This document shows, in pieces, positions 17,581 to 25,686 of a stretch of 64,000 bases of DNA (positions within the stretch are counted from its first letter, which is position 1; the number at the start of each line of letters is the position of its first letter). The notes beneath the pieces were generated by a model. That model was not told the DNA's origin and ran no database searches. It saw only the letters and a list, made by a program, of their open reading frames with translations. Made by a program: the position numbers and the translations under genes. The DNA comes from Bacteroidota bacterium (GTDB lineage: Bacteria > Bacteroidota > Bacteroidia > Sphingobacteriales > Sphingobacteriaceae), in contig JAEXHI010000025.1 of NCBI GenBank assembly GCA_023450085.1, positions 186,001-250,000 on the forward strand. The letters are read 5' to 3'.

Positions 17581-18093
17581 TAATAGAAAAGTATTGTTTA
17601 CGGTAGTTTTCTCTTTAGATCATCAATAATTACAAAAAGTAATAATGCTATAAACAGTTGACCTTCCCCCGCTAAACTGCTACGATTTAAAGTAGAGTAA
17701 AATGGCAATATATTGTTTAAGAAAGCCGGCAATTTACTGTCAAAATTCACACCTAAGATGGCGCACAGTACTACAATACAATGTAGAAATAACTACTTCT
17801 TAATAAGGAAAGTGAAGGGAGAATAAACTGCCCGATGCATCTGGGAAATATCAAATAAAGTTGTTTAAAAGAGAACTTTAGGGAAAATCAAAAAAACAAA
17901 TTTGAAATTATTGGAAGGGAATACTCGTGCGTTTTAAGAAACATACATAAGCAGGTCTTACATACAGATAAACTATTTCACCCACAATTTCTTTTTCGGT
18001 GATGGCTAACGTGTAAGTACTCTAATATAGCTAGTCAATTTGTACATCGTCAATATTTATTAAAACATATCCGGAAGTGAAATTTTCCATATC
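17581..18093. other. Intergenic stretch, nothing recognised
   Basis: No credible open frame, RNA gene or strong hairpin is visible upstream of operator site C. The region is AT-rich and probably contains eroded sequence. Confidence 0.5.
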
Positions 18094-18159
18094 GGGAAGT
18101 ATAGACAACTTAAAGGGAAGTACGGACATTTGTGAAAGCTTTCCCTCGGCTTACCTTTG
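18094..18159 (+). promoter_or_regulatory. Promoter with tandem 21-bp operator (site C), drives the CMD gene
   Basis: Half sites GGGAAGTATAGACAA (18094-18108) and GGGAAGTACGGACAT (18115-18129) start 21 bases apart. The -7 element TACCTTTG is at 18152-18159, 37 bases after the start of the second half site, the same distance as in site A. A weaker related block, CGGAAGTGAAA, lies about 22 bases further upstream. Confidence 0.8.
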
Positions 18160-18203
18160 TACTATACAAACGAATAAATTTATAACATAACAATTTAATA
18201 AAA

Positions 18204-18743
18204 ATGGAAAATACATTCAACGTCCTAAAAAGAGAAGAGGTTTCAGCAAAAAATCAACAGATATTCGATGGTCTGAAAAAAGCATTCGGTGCTGTGCCTA
18301 ATTTGTACTCTACGTTAGCTTATTCCGAAAATGCGCTAGAAGCTTATATTAATCTTGAAAATAGCAAAACTTCGTTAACAAAAAAAGAAATTGAGGCGGT
18401 AACGCTCGTAGTTAGTGAGGTGAATAGTTGTTTATATTGCTTAAGTGCACATACTATGGTAGCCAAGATGAATGGTTTCACAGAAGAACAGACGCTTGAA
18501 ATCAGAGGTGGAAGTGCAGGGTTTGATAAAAAATTGAATGCTTTGGTAAAACTCGCCAAACAGCTTTCAGAAAAAAGAAATGCAGGTGATGGAACATTGG
18601 TAGCAGCCTTTTTTGATGCCGGTTATTCGAAAGAGAACCTTATTGATATGATCGTGCACATAGGCGACAGAACTATCAGTAACATATTACATGCTGTAAC
18701 CCAAGTGCCTAATGAATTTCCATTAGCAAAATCTATTAGCTAG
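18204..18743 (+). CDS. AhpD-like carboxymuconolactone decarboxylase family protein
   Basis: This 179-residue CMD/AhpD protein has an intact redox site: Glu-rich EIEAVTLVVSEVNS, then Cys76-Leu-Tyr-Cys79 and His83. It ends GDRTISNILHAVTQVPNEF, the segment also found fused to the spondin fragment at 13939. The family includes alkylhydroperoxidases that detoxify organic peroxides using dihydrolipoyl or thioredoxin-type donors. It is the only CMD of the low-GC type in this island with both Cys, and it has its own operator-bearing promoter. Confidence 0.9.
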   Translation: MENTFNVLKREEVSAKNQQIFDGLKKAFGAVPNLYSTLAYSENALEAYINLENSKTSLTKKEIEAVTLVVSEVNSCLYCLSAHTMVAKMNGFTEEQTLEIRGGSAGFDKKLNALVKLAKQLSEKRNAGDGTLVAAFFDAGYSKENLIDMIVHIGDRTISNILHAVTQVPNEFPLAKSIS

Positions 18744-18792
18744 TAATAACTACTATTCAGTTAACGTCAAAATAACTTTAAATCTATAGACT

Positions 18793-19338
18793 ATGATGCC
18801 AAGAACACAAGCTCTAAAGCCGGAACAGGTGCCGGCTGACTCTAAACCAACTCTTGATACGTTCACCAAGATGCTCGGGTTCACGCCAAATATGCTTGCG
18901 ACATTTGCGCAGAGTCCAATTGCGTTTAATGCATGGGCTACTTTCCGCAGTTCCCTGAACAAGGTGCTTGACGTGAAGACGCGAGAAATCATCAGCCTCG
19001 CCGTCTCTGAGGTGAATGGCTGCAACTACTGCCTGGCGGTTCACAGCTATGCGGCCAGTATGGCTAAGTTGCCGGCCGATGAAATTATTCTCGCTCGAAA
19101 AGGCCATGCTATCGATCCGAAGAAGGACGCCGCCGTCCAGTTTGCGCGCAAAATCATCGAGACCCGCGGTCAGGTCGGTGAGTCTGATCTGGAAACTGTT
19201 CGTCAAGCTGGATATACAGATGCGAATGTCATGGAGATTGTCGCTCTGGTGGCTATGTATTCACTGACGAACTTTTTCAATAACGTGTTCGATCCGGAGA
19301 AGGACTATCCCGCTGTTCCGCTGGCTGGTTCGATCTAA
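18793..19338 (+). CDS. GC-rich carboxymuconolactone decarboxylase family protein, likely separate acquisition
   Basis: This 181-residue CMD protein has the full site Cys77-Asn-Tyr-Cys80 and His84 (GCNYCLAVHSYAA). Its closest visible relatives are peroxidase-related proteins of the kind common in Proteobacteria. Base composition differs sharply from its neighbours: bases 19021-19080 hold 35 G or C of 60, whereas bases 18421-18480 in the preceding CMD hold 20 of 60. The gene lies 49 bases behind the first CMD and would be read from the same promoter. Confidence 0.88.
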   Translation: MMPRTQALKPEQVPADSKPTLDTFTKMLGFTPNMLATFAQSPIAFNAWATFRSSLNKVLDVKTREIISLAVSEVNGCNYCLAVHSYAASMAKLPADEIILARKGHAIDPKKDAAVQFARKIIETRGQVGESDLETVRQAGYTDANVMEIVALVAMYSLTNFFNNVFDPEKDYPAVPLAGSI

Positions 19339-19419
19339 CTTTTATGTGGTTGGATAAATAATCTTCTAAGAGACATGAACATGCTAAAAACAAGATTGCA
19401 AGATTATAAGCGACAGTAA

Positions 19420-19866
19420 TATAAGTTAAAAACAAGAAAGGACATCGGAAAAGCAGAACCTAAATTATACAGAGCGAGGGGGACTTCGGACAAATATTTA
19501 CCAACTTTAGATCAGGAACCAAACCCCCAAGGAACTTATCCGGACTTGGATTTCACCAATCAACGTTTGCGGTTACTATATAATCAGTCATACCCAAGCG
19601 GCGTTGGAATTAGGGTAAACTCCGTAGCGCCTGTTTGTCCTGGCCGCATGGTGGGAAACAACTTTTTTACAGAAACAGAACAAGCTGTACTTAAACTGGC
19701 AGAAGAAATTGCTTAACTTGATATAGCTGGGGTTTCTGATGAAACTTACGATCGAGCACTAGCGCTGCTTGGTGAACAGAAATTAGCTCAAGTAATTTTT
19801 GTTACAGTTACCATCGGTAGCTGGAACTGAATCGCTATTGCCATGCATATGGTAACCGGAGAATAG
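19420..19866 (+). pseudogene. Relic: SDR fragment joined to a CMD C-terminal fragment
   Basis: An open stretch without a clear start runs from 19420 to TAA at 19714. It contains the SDR signature GVGIRVNSVAPV (19600-19635) and passes in frame into a CMD-like block, FFTETEQAVLKLAEEIA. After the TAA the same frame continues DETYDRALALLGEQKLAQVIF, then TIGSWN, a TGA at 19828, IAIAMHMVTGE and TAG at 19864. That is the recognisable C-terminal half of a second CMD subfamily (usual end SWNRIAI). Two in-frame stops and the gene join mark it as dead. Confidence 0.75.
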
Positions 19867-19933
19867 CCCAATAGTGCAATTGATGTTATTTTTTTATATG
19901 TATTATATGAAAGAAAATGAAATCTGAACGGGA

Positions 19934-20773
19934 ATGATCAAAGAATATAACGAAAATGCAACATTGGCGCGGTTTGTTATGCACAGCGATAATCAACTGT
20001 TTTCAGGATTAGGACTTAGCAATTCAAGTCCTAATCCCGTAAATACTTTTGTTTACAATAAGGGTGAATCGCAAGAAGTACTCATCGATGCGATAGCCTA
20101 CACAATGCCACCACGGAGCATTCTTCCGCTCGTTTCCAATCAGCATTTCACCTTTCAGCATCCTGAGACCCTAACTGCCTGGCAATTTAACCGTGAATTT
20201 TACTGTATCATCGATCACGATGCTGAAGTTGGATGCGTCGGTTTTCTCTTCTACGGAATCCAGCATCCAATGTTTATCACACTAAATGCCGATGAAGCAG
20301 AAGAATTGTCCGACCTTGAAAAAGTGTTTTCTACTGAACTGATGGTGAGGGATAATTTTCAGGGAGAAATGCTTCGTACCTTATTAAAAAGGGTAATTAT
20401 AAAAACTACACGAATAGCAAAGCTTCAAAGTGAAAGCTATTCAAAATTCCCTGATGAAAAAATGGATATTGTGAGAAAATTTGCATTGCTTCTCGAAAAA
20501 AATTTCAAAGAACAACATCAGGTTAATTTTTATGCAGGTGCCCTCCATAAATCTCCTAAGACATTGAGCAATGTTTTTGCACGATTAAAACAACCGGCAC
20601 CTTCGGTACTCATTCGTGAAAAGCTTCTGTTGGAAGCCAAACGTTATTTACATTATACCGAAAAATCAGCTAAAGAAATAGCATACGAACTTGGGTTTGA
20701 AAATCCGGCACATTTCAGCAAGTTTTTTAAGCTCTATACGGGAACAAATATTTCGAAGTTCAGAAGTATCTGA
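19934..20773 (+). CDS. AraC family transcriptional regulator with conserved Cys pair (paralogue 2)
   Basis: This 279-residue regulator is a close paralogue of the one at 10959, sharing WQFNREFYCI, DHDAEVGCVGFLFYGI, DNFQGEMLRTLLK and the HTH end ELGFENPAHFSKFFKLYTG. The Cys pair is Cys91/Cys101. It is followed after 24 bases by a CMD gene, as in the first copy, but here the CMD is frameshifted. No operator of the 21-bp type was seen directly upstream of this start. Confidence 0.9.
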   Translation: MIKEYNENATLARFVMHSDNQLFSGLGLSNSSPNPVNTFVYNKGESQEVLIDAIAYTMPPRSILPLVSNQHFTFQHPETLTAWQFNREFYCIIDHDAEVGCVGFLFYGIQHPMFITLNADEAEELSDLEKVFSTELMVRDNFQGEMLRTLLKRVIIKTTRIAKLQSESYSKFPDEKMDIVRKFALLLEKNFKEQHQVNFYAGALHKSPKTLSNVFARLKQPAPSVLIREKLLLEAKRYLHYTEKSAKEIAYELGFENPAHFSKFFKLYTGTNISKFRSI

Positions 20774-20797
20774 TAGAAACATTTTAATATAATAGAG

Positions 20798-21196
20798 ATG
20801 TCAACGATAGATAACAACATGTACCTTCTTAATGCAATGAGTGAGCAGAATAGTAAGTATTTAACTTATTTCAATAGAAAGTTGGGGCGTAAACCAAATT
20901 TGTTTTTGACGGTGATGTATTCTAACGATGCGTTATCTGCCTACTACCGTTTCATACGAGAAAGACCTCTCTGTCAAAAAAGGAGTTAGAGGCAATAGCA
21001 TTGACAGTATCACAACAGAATAAGGCAATGTACTGTCTGAGCATGCACACCATGATAGCAAAATTGAAGGGTTTCAGTGAAGAGGAAATTCTTGAAATAC
21101 GAAAAGGTTCTGTTTCGTTTGACAGTAAACTTAATGTGTTAGTGGAAACTATCAAAGGCTATAGCCGAACATCCAAGTTATTTTGACATCAGTTAG
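20798..21196 (+). pseudogene. Frameshifted and truncated CMD family gene
   Basis: The N-terminal part (KYLTYFNRKLGRKPNLFLTV, SNDALSAYYRF) breaks near 20960, where the next frame supplies TSLSKKELEAIALTVSQQNK. A second frame change near 21160 would give KAIAEHPSYFDIS and then TAG at 21194-21196. The C-terminal half, including the usual FPLAK end, is missing. As in the CMD at 10385, the first Cys of the CxxC is absent (AMYC instead of CxYC). It follows AraC paralogue 2 and mirrors the intact AraC-CMD pair on the other strand. Confidence 0.82.
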
Positions 21197-21289
21197 ATAA
21201 AGAATACTGAATTCAAAAGGATTTTTCAAAGGGAACCAAATACTTCTAAGATCGTGCAAATTTAAAAATTATGATACACAAAAAACAAA

Positions 21290-21711
21290 CCGTACGACTC
21301 TTCGTAAAGGATATTATGGGTGATATCGTTAAAGACAACCAGGAAAATTACTTTTAACTGGCGAGCAGGACAACTGGTTCTCGATGAACCAGCATTTAAT
21401 GATGGTAGTGATATTGGTTCCGATCCGTTTACAACGGTTTTATCTGGTATTGTAGCTGTACATTGACCAATTTACGGATGTATATCAAAAGGAAGGGATG
21501 AGATGTTACCGACTACCTGCAAAGCAAATGGATGGAATTTGATGATTTTAATGTGGAAACAAAAATTGAAGCCGAAGCTAAAGTACGGGGTCTGTACGAA
21601 GGTAAATTAAAGTTCCCTACCATAATAGTGGGCAACGATTATATTAAGAATCCAACGATATCACAACTCGAAGAATTTTTAGAATGCGCAGCATCTCCGA
21701 ATAATCTTTAG
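21290..21711 (+). pseudogene. Relics of an OsmC-family gene and a glutaredoxin-like gene
   Basis: From about 21340 the reading is KTTRKITFNWRAGQLVLDEP, then GSDIGSDPFTTVLSGIVA, a one-base frame change, CTLTNLRMYIKRKG and a TGA where Trp is usual. This is the N-terminal half of an OsmC/Ohr-type peroxide-resistance protein. Directly behind it DYLQSKWMEFDDFNVETKI to KFPTIIVGNDYIKNPTISQL (stop TAG 21709-21711) is a glutaredoxin-like C-terminal part without its CxxC start. Both are broken. They lie between the CMD relic and an msrA-like gene, as further redox cargo being lost. Confidence 0.68.
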
Positions 21712-21775
21712 GAGTTCAATTCATTATTTTAATATAAAAGACGCTAGCTCAGATAATAATTTGTTAATAAGAAAT

Positions 21776-22261
21776 ATGAAAAAAATAGGTTTTGGTGGAG
21801 GCTGTCATTGGTGTACAGAAGCCATATTTCAGGCTTTAAATGGCGTTGAGTCTGTGGAGCAGGGCTGGATCTCCTCATTGAACCCCTATGATACATTTTC
21901 AGAAGCCGTTATTGTCCATTTTAATGAAGGCATCACACTGGATGTGTTAATTGAAGTGCATCTGCTGACGCATAGTAGCGCAAGCGCACACAGTATGCGT
22001 TACAAGTATCGTTCGGCAGTGTATTATATTGATCCCAATGATAAAGACACTATCGAAATAATAATCAATAAACTGTCAAAGGAAAATGACACCAAATATA
22101 TTACACAGACACTGCCCTTGGCAGACTTCAGATTGAATTCGGAGCGTTTCCTCAATTATTATAAAAAAGACAAACAGAAACCTTTCTGCCAAACCAATAT
22201 AAATCCTAAACTAGCTGCAATACGCAAAACATTCGGTCATCATATTCGAAATGATTTTTAA
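21776..22261 (+). CDS. msrA: Divergent MsrA-like protein
   Basis: The 161-residue protein starts at ATG 21776; the longer frame from TTG 21761 is less likely. It has the MsrA active site as GGGCHWCTEAIFQ (Cys10, Cys13), then SVEQGWISS in place of the usual GYxGG, and YKYRSAVYY and FLNYYKKDKQKPFCQTNINPKL for the later conserved blocks. The usual GHAE and FxxHDP motifs are changed (SEAVIVHF, HLLTHSSAS), so it is a diverged subfamily whose substrate may differ. Its stop touches the start of operator site D. Confidence 0.8.
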   Translation: MKKIGFGGGCHWCTEAIFQALNGVESVEQGWISSLNPYDTFSEAVIVHFNEGITLDVLIEVHLLTHSSASAHSMRYKYRSAVYYIDPNDKDTIEIIINKLSKENDTKYITQTLPLADFRLNSERFLNYYKKDKQKPFCQTNINPKLAAIRKTFGHHIRNDF

Positions 22262-22264
22262 GAT

Positions 22265-22330
22265 GGGAAGAATTGCCAAAATATCGGGTGATAACGGTAA
22301 GAGAAAGGGTATTGCCGTATATTAACTTTG
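22265..22330 (+). promoter_or_regulatory. Promoter with three 21-bp repeats (site D), drives trxA
   Basis: GGGAAGAATTGCCAA (22265), GGGTGATAACGGTAA (22286) and GGGTATTGCCGTATA (22307) start exactly 21 bases apart. The -7 element TAACTTTG is at 22323-22330, 32 bases before the trxA ATG. The first unit fits the pattern of sites A-C well. The other two keep GGG and the invariant G at position 11 but drift elsewhere, so a different paralogue may bind here. Confidence 0.65.
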
Positions 22331-22361
22331 TGGAGTTAGATAACAATTAAAGTTTTTAGTT

Positions 22362-22688
22362 ATGAGAAAAATAGAAAGTAAACAGGAATTTGAAGAAACA
22401 ATTCAAAAAGAAGCAAGCGTAGTTGTAGATTTTTACGCCGACTGGTGTGGTCCTTGCCAGGCGCTATTACCCACATTGGATGACCTGTCCAAAGACTTTG
22501 AGGGGAAGGTCAAAATAGTTAAAGTTAATGTTGATAATCAACAGGAACTTGCCCAGCGTTTTGGTGTGCGTAGCATCCCCACATTGATCTTTTTCAAGAA
22601 CCAAAAAGCTGTGGAGACCATAGTAGGTCTTCGAACCAAGGACGAACTTCAAAAGAAGATATCCGCGTTGGAAATAGGAAATAAATAG
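22362..22688 (+). CDS. trxA: Thioredoxin
   Basis: This 108-residue cytoplasmic thioredoxin has DFYADWCGPC (Cys29/Cys32), VNVDNQQELAQRFGVRSIPT with the cis-Pro, and FKNQKAVETIVGL. It is the first gene of a tight plus-strand group trxA-msrB-msrA-small gene-msrA-gap and is the expected reductant for the Msr enzymes behind it. Confidence 0.95.
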   Translation: MRKIESKQEFEETIQKEASVVVDFYADWCGPCQALLPTLDDLSKDFEGKVKIVKVNVDNQQELAQRFGVRSIPTLIFFKNQKAVETIVGLRTKDELQKKISALEIGNK

Positions 22689-22709
22689 TAACATTCAAAA
22701 TAAATAGTT

Positions 22710-23156
22710 ATGTTAAACTGGAATGATATCATCAAGTTCGTAAACAAAGGTAATCCTGTTCCGACTCGCAGGGTGGAAAAAACAGACGAGGAATGGAAAG
22801 AACTGTTAAGCCCCGATTCGTATTTTGTTACCAGGGGGAAGGGTACTGAGCGAGCACATAGTTCGGATATGTGCGGCTTATTTGAACCGGGTAAATATGA
22901 ATGTATCAGTTGTGGAACACCTTTGTTTGATGCAACTGAAAAATTTAACAGCACTTCTGGCTGGCCTTCTTTCACTCAGCCCATAGCTGTTGAAAATATT
23001 GCCTACCATAAGGATGGTGGTTATGGTATGATAAGAGTGGAAACGACCTGCAATGTCTGTGATGCGCATTTGGGCCATGTTTTTCCGGATGGTCCTGCAC
23101 CAAGTGGTCTTAGATACTGTATCAATGCCGTGGCGCTTAAGAAAGTAGAGGGCTGA
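22710..23156 (+). CDS. msrB: Cytoplasmic peptide-methionine (R)-S-oxide reductase MsrB
   Basis: This 148-residue MsrB lacks an export signal. Zinc ligands are seen in CISCGTPLFD and CNVCDAHLGHVFPDGP, and the catalytic Cys in RYCINAVAL. It lies 21 bases after trxA. With the MsrA at 23220 it forms a cytoplasmic repair pair alongside the exported pair at 9180-10354. Confidence 0.95.
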   Translation: MLNWNDIIKFVNKGNPVPTRRVEKTDEEWKELLSPDSYFVTRGKGTERAHSSDMCGLFEPGKYECISCGTPLFDATEKFNSTSGWPSFTQPIAVENIAYHKDGGYGMIRVETTCNVCDAHLGHVFPDGPAPSGLRYCINAVALKKVEG

Positions 23157-23219
23157 GATCTCTCAAGCATTTCAGATCAAAAATTTTAAAGAACTTAAAT
23201 AAAATAAAAGCTATAAGTA

Positions 23220-23711
23220 ATGGAAAATTTGAAAAAAGCATATTTGGCGGGTGGATGTTTCTGGGGCATGGAAGATCTTTTCAGAGCACGTCCTGGCGTA
23301 ATTAATACCGAAGTCGGGTACTTAGGGGGACAGAACGATAATCCCACCTACGAGTATCATCCCGGCCATGCAGAGGGTGTTGAAATTACCTATGATCCAA
23401 GCAAGACAACTTATAGGGAGTTATTGGATTATTTTTTCAGGGTACATGATCCCAGCACGGTAGATAGGCAGGGCAATGACAGGGGCAAAAGTTACCGCTC
23501 GGCACTATTCATTCAGAACGATGAAGAAGGAAATGATGCCGTGGAAATGATCAAATTAGTTGATGATTCGCAACGCTGGCCTGGAAAGGTAGTAACGACA
23601 TTGGAGCCGTTCACAAAATTTTGGCCTGCCGAAGACTACCATCAAGATTATCTGGTCAAAAATCCGAATGGCTACACCTGCCACTTTGAGCGCTTTGGAA
23701 CTTTTTTGTAA
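23220..23711 (+). CDS. msrA: Cytoplasmic peptide-methionine (S)-S-oxide reductase MsrA
   Basis: This 163-residue MsrA has the catalytic AGGCFWGMEDLF, the blocks GYLGGQNDNPTYEYHPGHAEG, FFRVHDPSTVDRQGNDRG and YRSALF, and AEDYHQDYLVKNP near the end. It has no signal peptide. The end overlaps nothing essential; a small gene starts 5 bases later. Confidence 0.95.
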   Translation: MENLKKAYLAGGCFWGMEDLFRARPGVINTEVGYLGGQNDNPTYEYHPGHAEGVEITYDPSKTTYRELLDYFFRVHDPSTVDRQGNDRGKSYRSALFIQNDEEGNDAVEMIKLVDDSQRWPGKVVTTLEPFTKFWPAEDYHQDYLVKNPNGYTCHFERFGTFL

Positions 23712-23715
23712 AGCA

Positions 23716-23925
23716 ATGAACAAAGTAACGGCAGAAATTTACCAGCTGCATCCCGATCGGTATATATTGGTCTCTGGACAGGAGGAAGGCGCACCTACAT
23801 GCCCTTATGAAAATGTCCAACAATGGGTTGGCTATGATACCTTAACCAAAGAATATATTCGGTTTACAAAGTCGGTATACAAAAAGCTTGTTGAAGAAAT
23901 GGAAAATAAAAAAATAAAGATATGA
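23716..23925 (+). CDS. Small hypothetical protein in the msr operon
   Basis: A 69-residue protein (MNKVTAEIYQLHPDRYILV, CPYENVQQWVGYDTLTKEY, Lys-rich end). The ATG at 23716 is preferred over an upstream start inside msrA because it gives a 5-base gap, not an overlap. It also overlaps the next msrA start by 4 bases, which argues that it is translated. I do not recognise the family. It has one Cys and no signal or membrane segment. Confidence 0.6.
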   Translation: MNKVTAEIYQLHPDRYILVSGQEEGAPTCPYENVQQWVGYDTLTKEYIRFTKSVYKKLVEEMENKKIKI

Positions 23926-24581
23926 ATATAGTAGTTTTCTTATCGACCGCACTCGGCTTCTTCGCCATGACAGGTTGTAGCAACAGTATGAGTAACAAAG
24001 CCGAGCATAATAAGGGCTTGGAAGAAAAAGCAAGCGTTACTGAAATGACAGGCAATAGCGATAGCACGGACGTTATCTATTTTGCCGGAGGATGTTTCTG
24101 GGGAACAGAGCATTTTTTTAAACAGGTAGATGGTGTTATCGCTACCGAAGTAGGCTTTGCCAATGGCCGTACCGACAATCCGACATATGAGGATGTAGTA
24201 CAGAAAAATACGGGCTACGCTGAAACCGTAAAGGTTACATACGATGCTGAAAAATTGGATTTGAATCTGTTACTTGATTTGTATTTCCTTGCTATTGATC
24301 CTACGAGCGTAAATAAACAGGGTAATGATATCGGTGATCAGTACCGTACGGGCATTTATTACACCTCAGGCCAGCAGTTACCACTTATAAACCAACGGAT
24401 AAATAAAGAGGCGGCAAAACATATCAGAGCTATAGCAGTTGAAGTAACCCCCATAAAGAAATATTATAAAGCCGAGGATTACCATCAAGACTACCTGGAT
24501 AAGAATCCGGGAGGATACTGCCATATTAATCCGGCACTTTTTAAAGTGGCGAAGGAAGCTAATAAGGCAACCAATAAATGA
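23922..24581 (+). CDS. msrA: Lipoprotein MsrA
   Basis: This 219-residue protein has a lipobox (ALGFFAMTGCSNSMS, Cys19), a charged linker, and a complete MsrA domain (FAGGCFWGTEHFFKQ, GFANGRTDNPTYEDV, YFLAIDPTSVNKQGND, AEDYHQDYLDKNPGGYCHI). It should repair Met-S-sulfoxide on the outer side of the inner membrane or in the periplasm. The ATG overlaps the preceding small gene by 4 bases. Confidence 0.93.
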   Translation: MNIVVFLSTALGFFAMTGCSNSMSNKAEHNKGLEEKASVTEMTGNSDSTDVIYFAGGCFWGTEHFFKQVDGVIATEVGFANGRTDNPTYEDVVQKNTGYAETVKVTYDAEKLDLNLLLDLYFLAIDPTSVNKQGNDIGDQYRTGIYYTSGQQLPLINQRINKEAAKHIRAIAVEVTPIKKYYKAEDYHQDYLDKNPGGYCHINPALFKVAKEANKATNK

Positions 24582-24609
24582 TAATATCATCAAAAAACTA
24601 TAAAAAATC

Positions 24610-25605
24610 ATGAAAAAAGTAGCAATCAACGGATTTGGTCGCATAGGAAGGGCAGCATTAAAACTGATTTTTGAAACCGATGACCTTGAAGTCGTCGCCA
24701 TAAACGATTTGATGTCGGTAGAAAATGCAGCATATCTGCTTAAATACGACAGTAACTATGGTAAGTATGCTAAAGATGTTAAATTTGAAGGAGACAGCTT
24801 ATTTGTGGGGGATAAAGAAATCAAGTATTCCAGTCTACGCAACATTTTAGAGTTACCATGGAAAGCACTCAATGTAGACGTTGTTATTGAAAGTACCGGC
24901 ATATTTACCAACAGTGCCGATGCTGAAGGGCATATTCTGGCTGGTGCTAAAGCAGCTGTAATTTCAGGTCCTACAAAAGACACTCCAACAGTTGTTTATG
25001 GCGTAAACACTACAGATGATAAGACATTGGTCTTTTCTTGTGCAAGTTGTACGACCAATAACATCAGCCCTGTAATAGAAATTTTGGGAAGAAGGTTAGG
25101 TATAAAAAAAGCAATTCTTAATACCATACATGGATATACTGCTTCACAAAGCCTTGTCGATGCGCCTTCGAAAAAAGAGCCACGCATGGGTAGAGCGGCC
25201 GGCTTGAATCTGGCACCGGCTGCTACGGGAGCAGCCATAGCGACTACTAAAGTATTACCTCAGTACGCCGGAAAGTTCGACGGCGTTGCCATTAGAGTTC
25301 CCGTCCCTGTTGGCTCCATTTCGGATATTACTTTTATTGCTGAGAGACCTACCACGGTTGAGGAAATCAATCAGATTCTGTCAGAAGAAGCGACCACAGA
25401 ACGGTATAAAAAAGTGATCGCTGTAACAAATGAACCCCTTGTATCAACTGATATCATAGGAAGTGCTTTCGCTTCTACCGTAGATTTAGAAATGACAAGG
25501 GTTGTTGATGGAGACCTAGTGAAAATAATGGCTTGGTATGACAATGAATGGGGATTTACCAATCAGATGATCAGACAGATTCAATCAATATGGCAACCTG
25601 AATAA
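24610..25605 (+). CDS. gap: Glyceraldehyde-3-phosphate dehydrogenase
   Basis: This 331-residue GAPDH has NGFGRIGRAALK at the N-terminus, the catalytic CASCTTNNISP (Cys147), a following HGYTASQSLVDAPSKK, and the C-terminal AWYDNEWGFTNQMI. It is complete and looks functional. GAPDH is a classical target of hypochlorous acid and peroxide through its active-site Cys. Its place directly behind trx and msr genes suggests a replacement or oxidant-inducible copy and not the housekeeping one, which should be elsewhere. Confidence 0.95.
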   Translation: MKKVAINGFGRIGRAALKLIFETDDLEVVAINDLMSVENAAYLLKYDSNYGKYAKDVKFEGDSLFVGDKEIKYSSLRNILELPWKALNVDVVIESTGIFTNSADAEGHILAGAKAAVISGPTKDTPTVVYGVNTTDDKTLVFSCASCTTNNISPVIEILGRRLGIKKAILNTIHGYTASQSLVDAPSKKEPRMGRAAGLNLAPAATGAAIATTKVLPQYAGKFDGVAIRVPVPVGSISDITFIAERPTTVEEINQILSEEATTERYKKVIAVTNEPLVSTDIIGSAFASTVDLEMTRVVDGDLVKIMAWYDNEWGFTNQMIRQIQSIWQPE

Positions 25606-25642
25606 ACTGATTTAAGCGCACATGCTTACGTCGATTAACTGC

Positions 25643-25670
25643 ATTCCCCTTCTGAAAAGGATAGGGGAAT
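25643..25670 (+). terminator. Hairpin terminator after gap
   Basis: ATTCCCCT (25643-25650) and AGGGGAAT (25663-25670) pair around a 12-base interior, and a T-rich stretch follows. It lies 38 bases behind the gap stop and 16 bases before the next ATG. Confidence 0.65.
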
Positions 25671-25686
25671 TTTGATATTTATTGTT

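Noticed and set aside
19479..19493. GGGGACTTCGGACAA as a fifth operator
   Set aside because: It fits the half-site pattern, but no second unit lies 21 bases away on either side and no intact gene follows.
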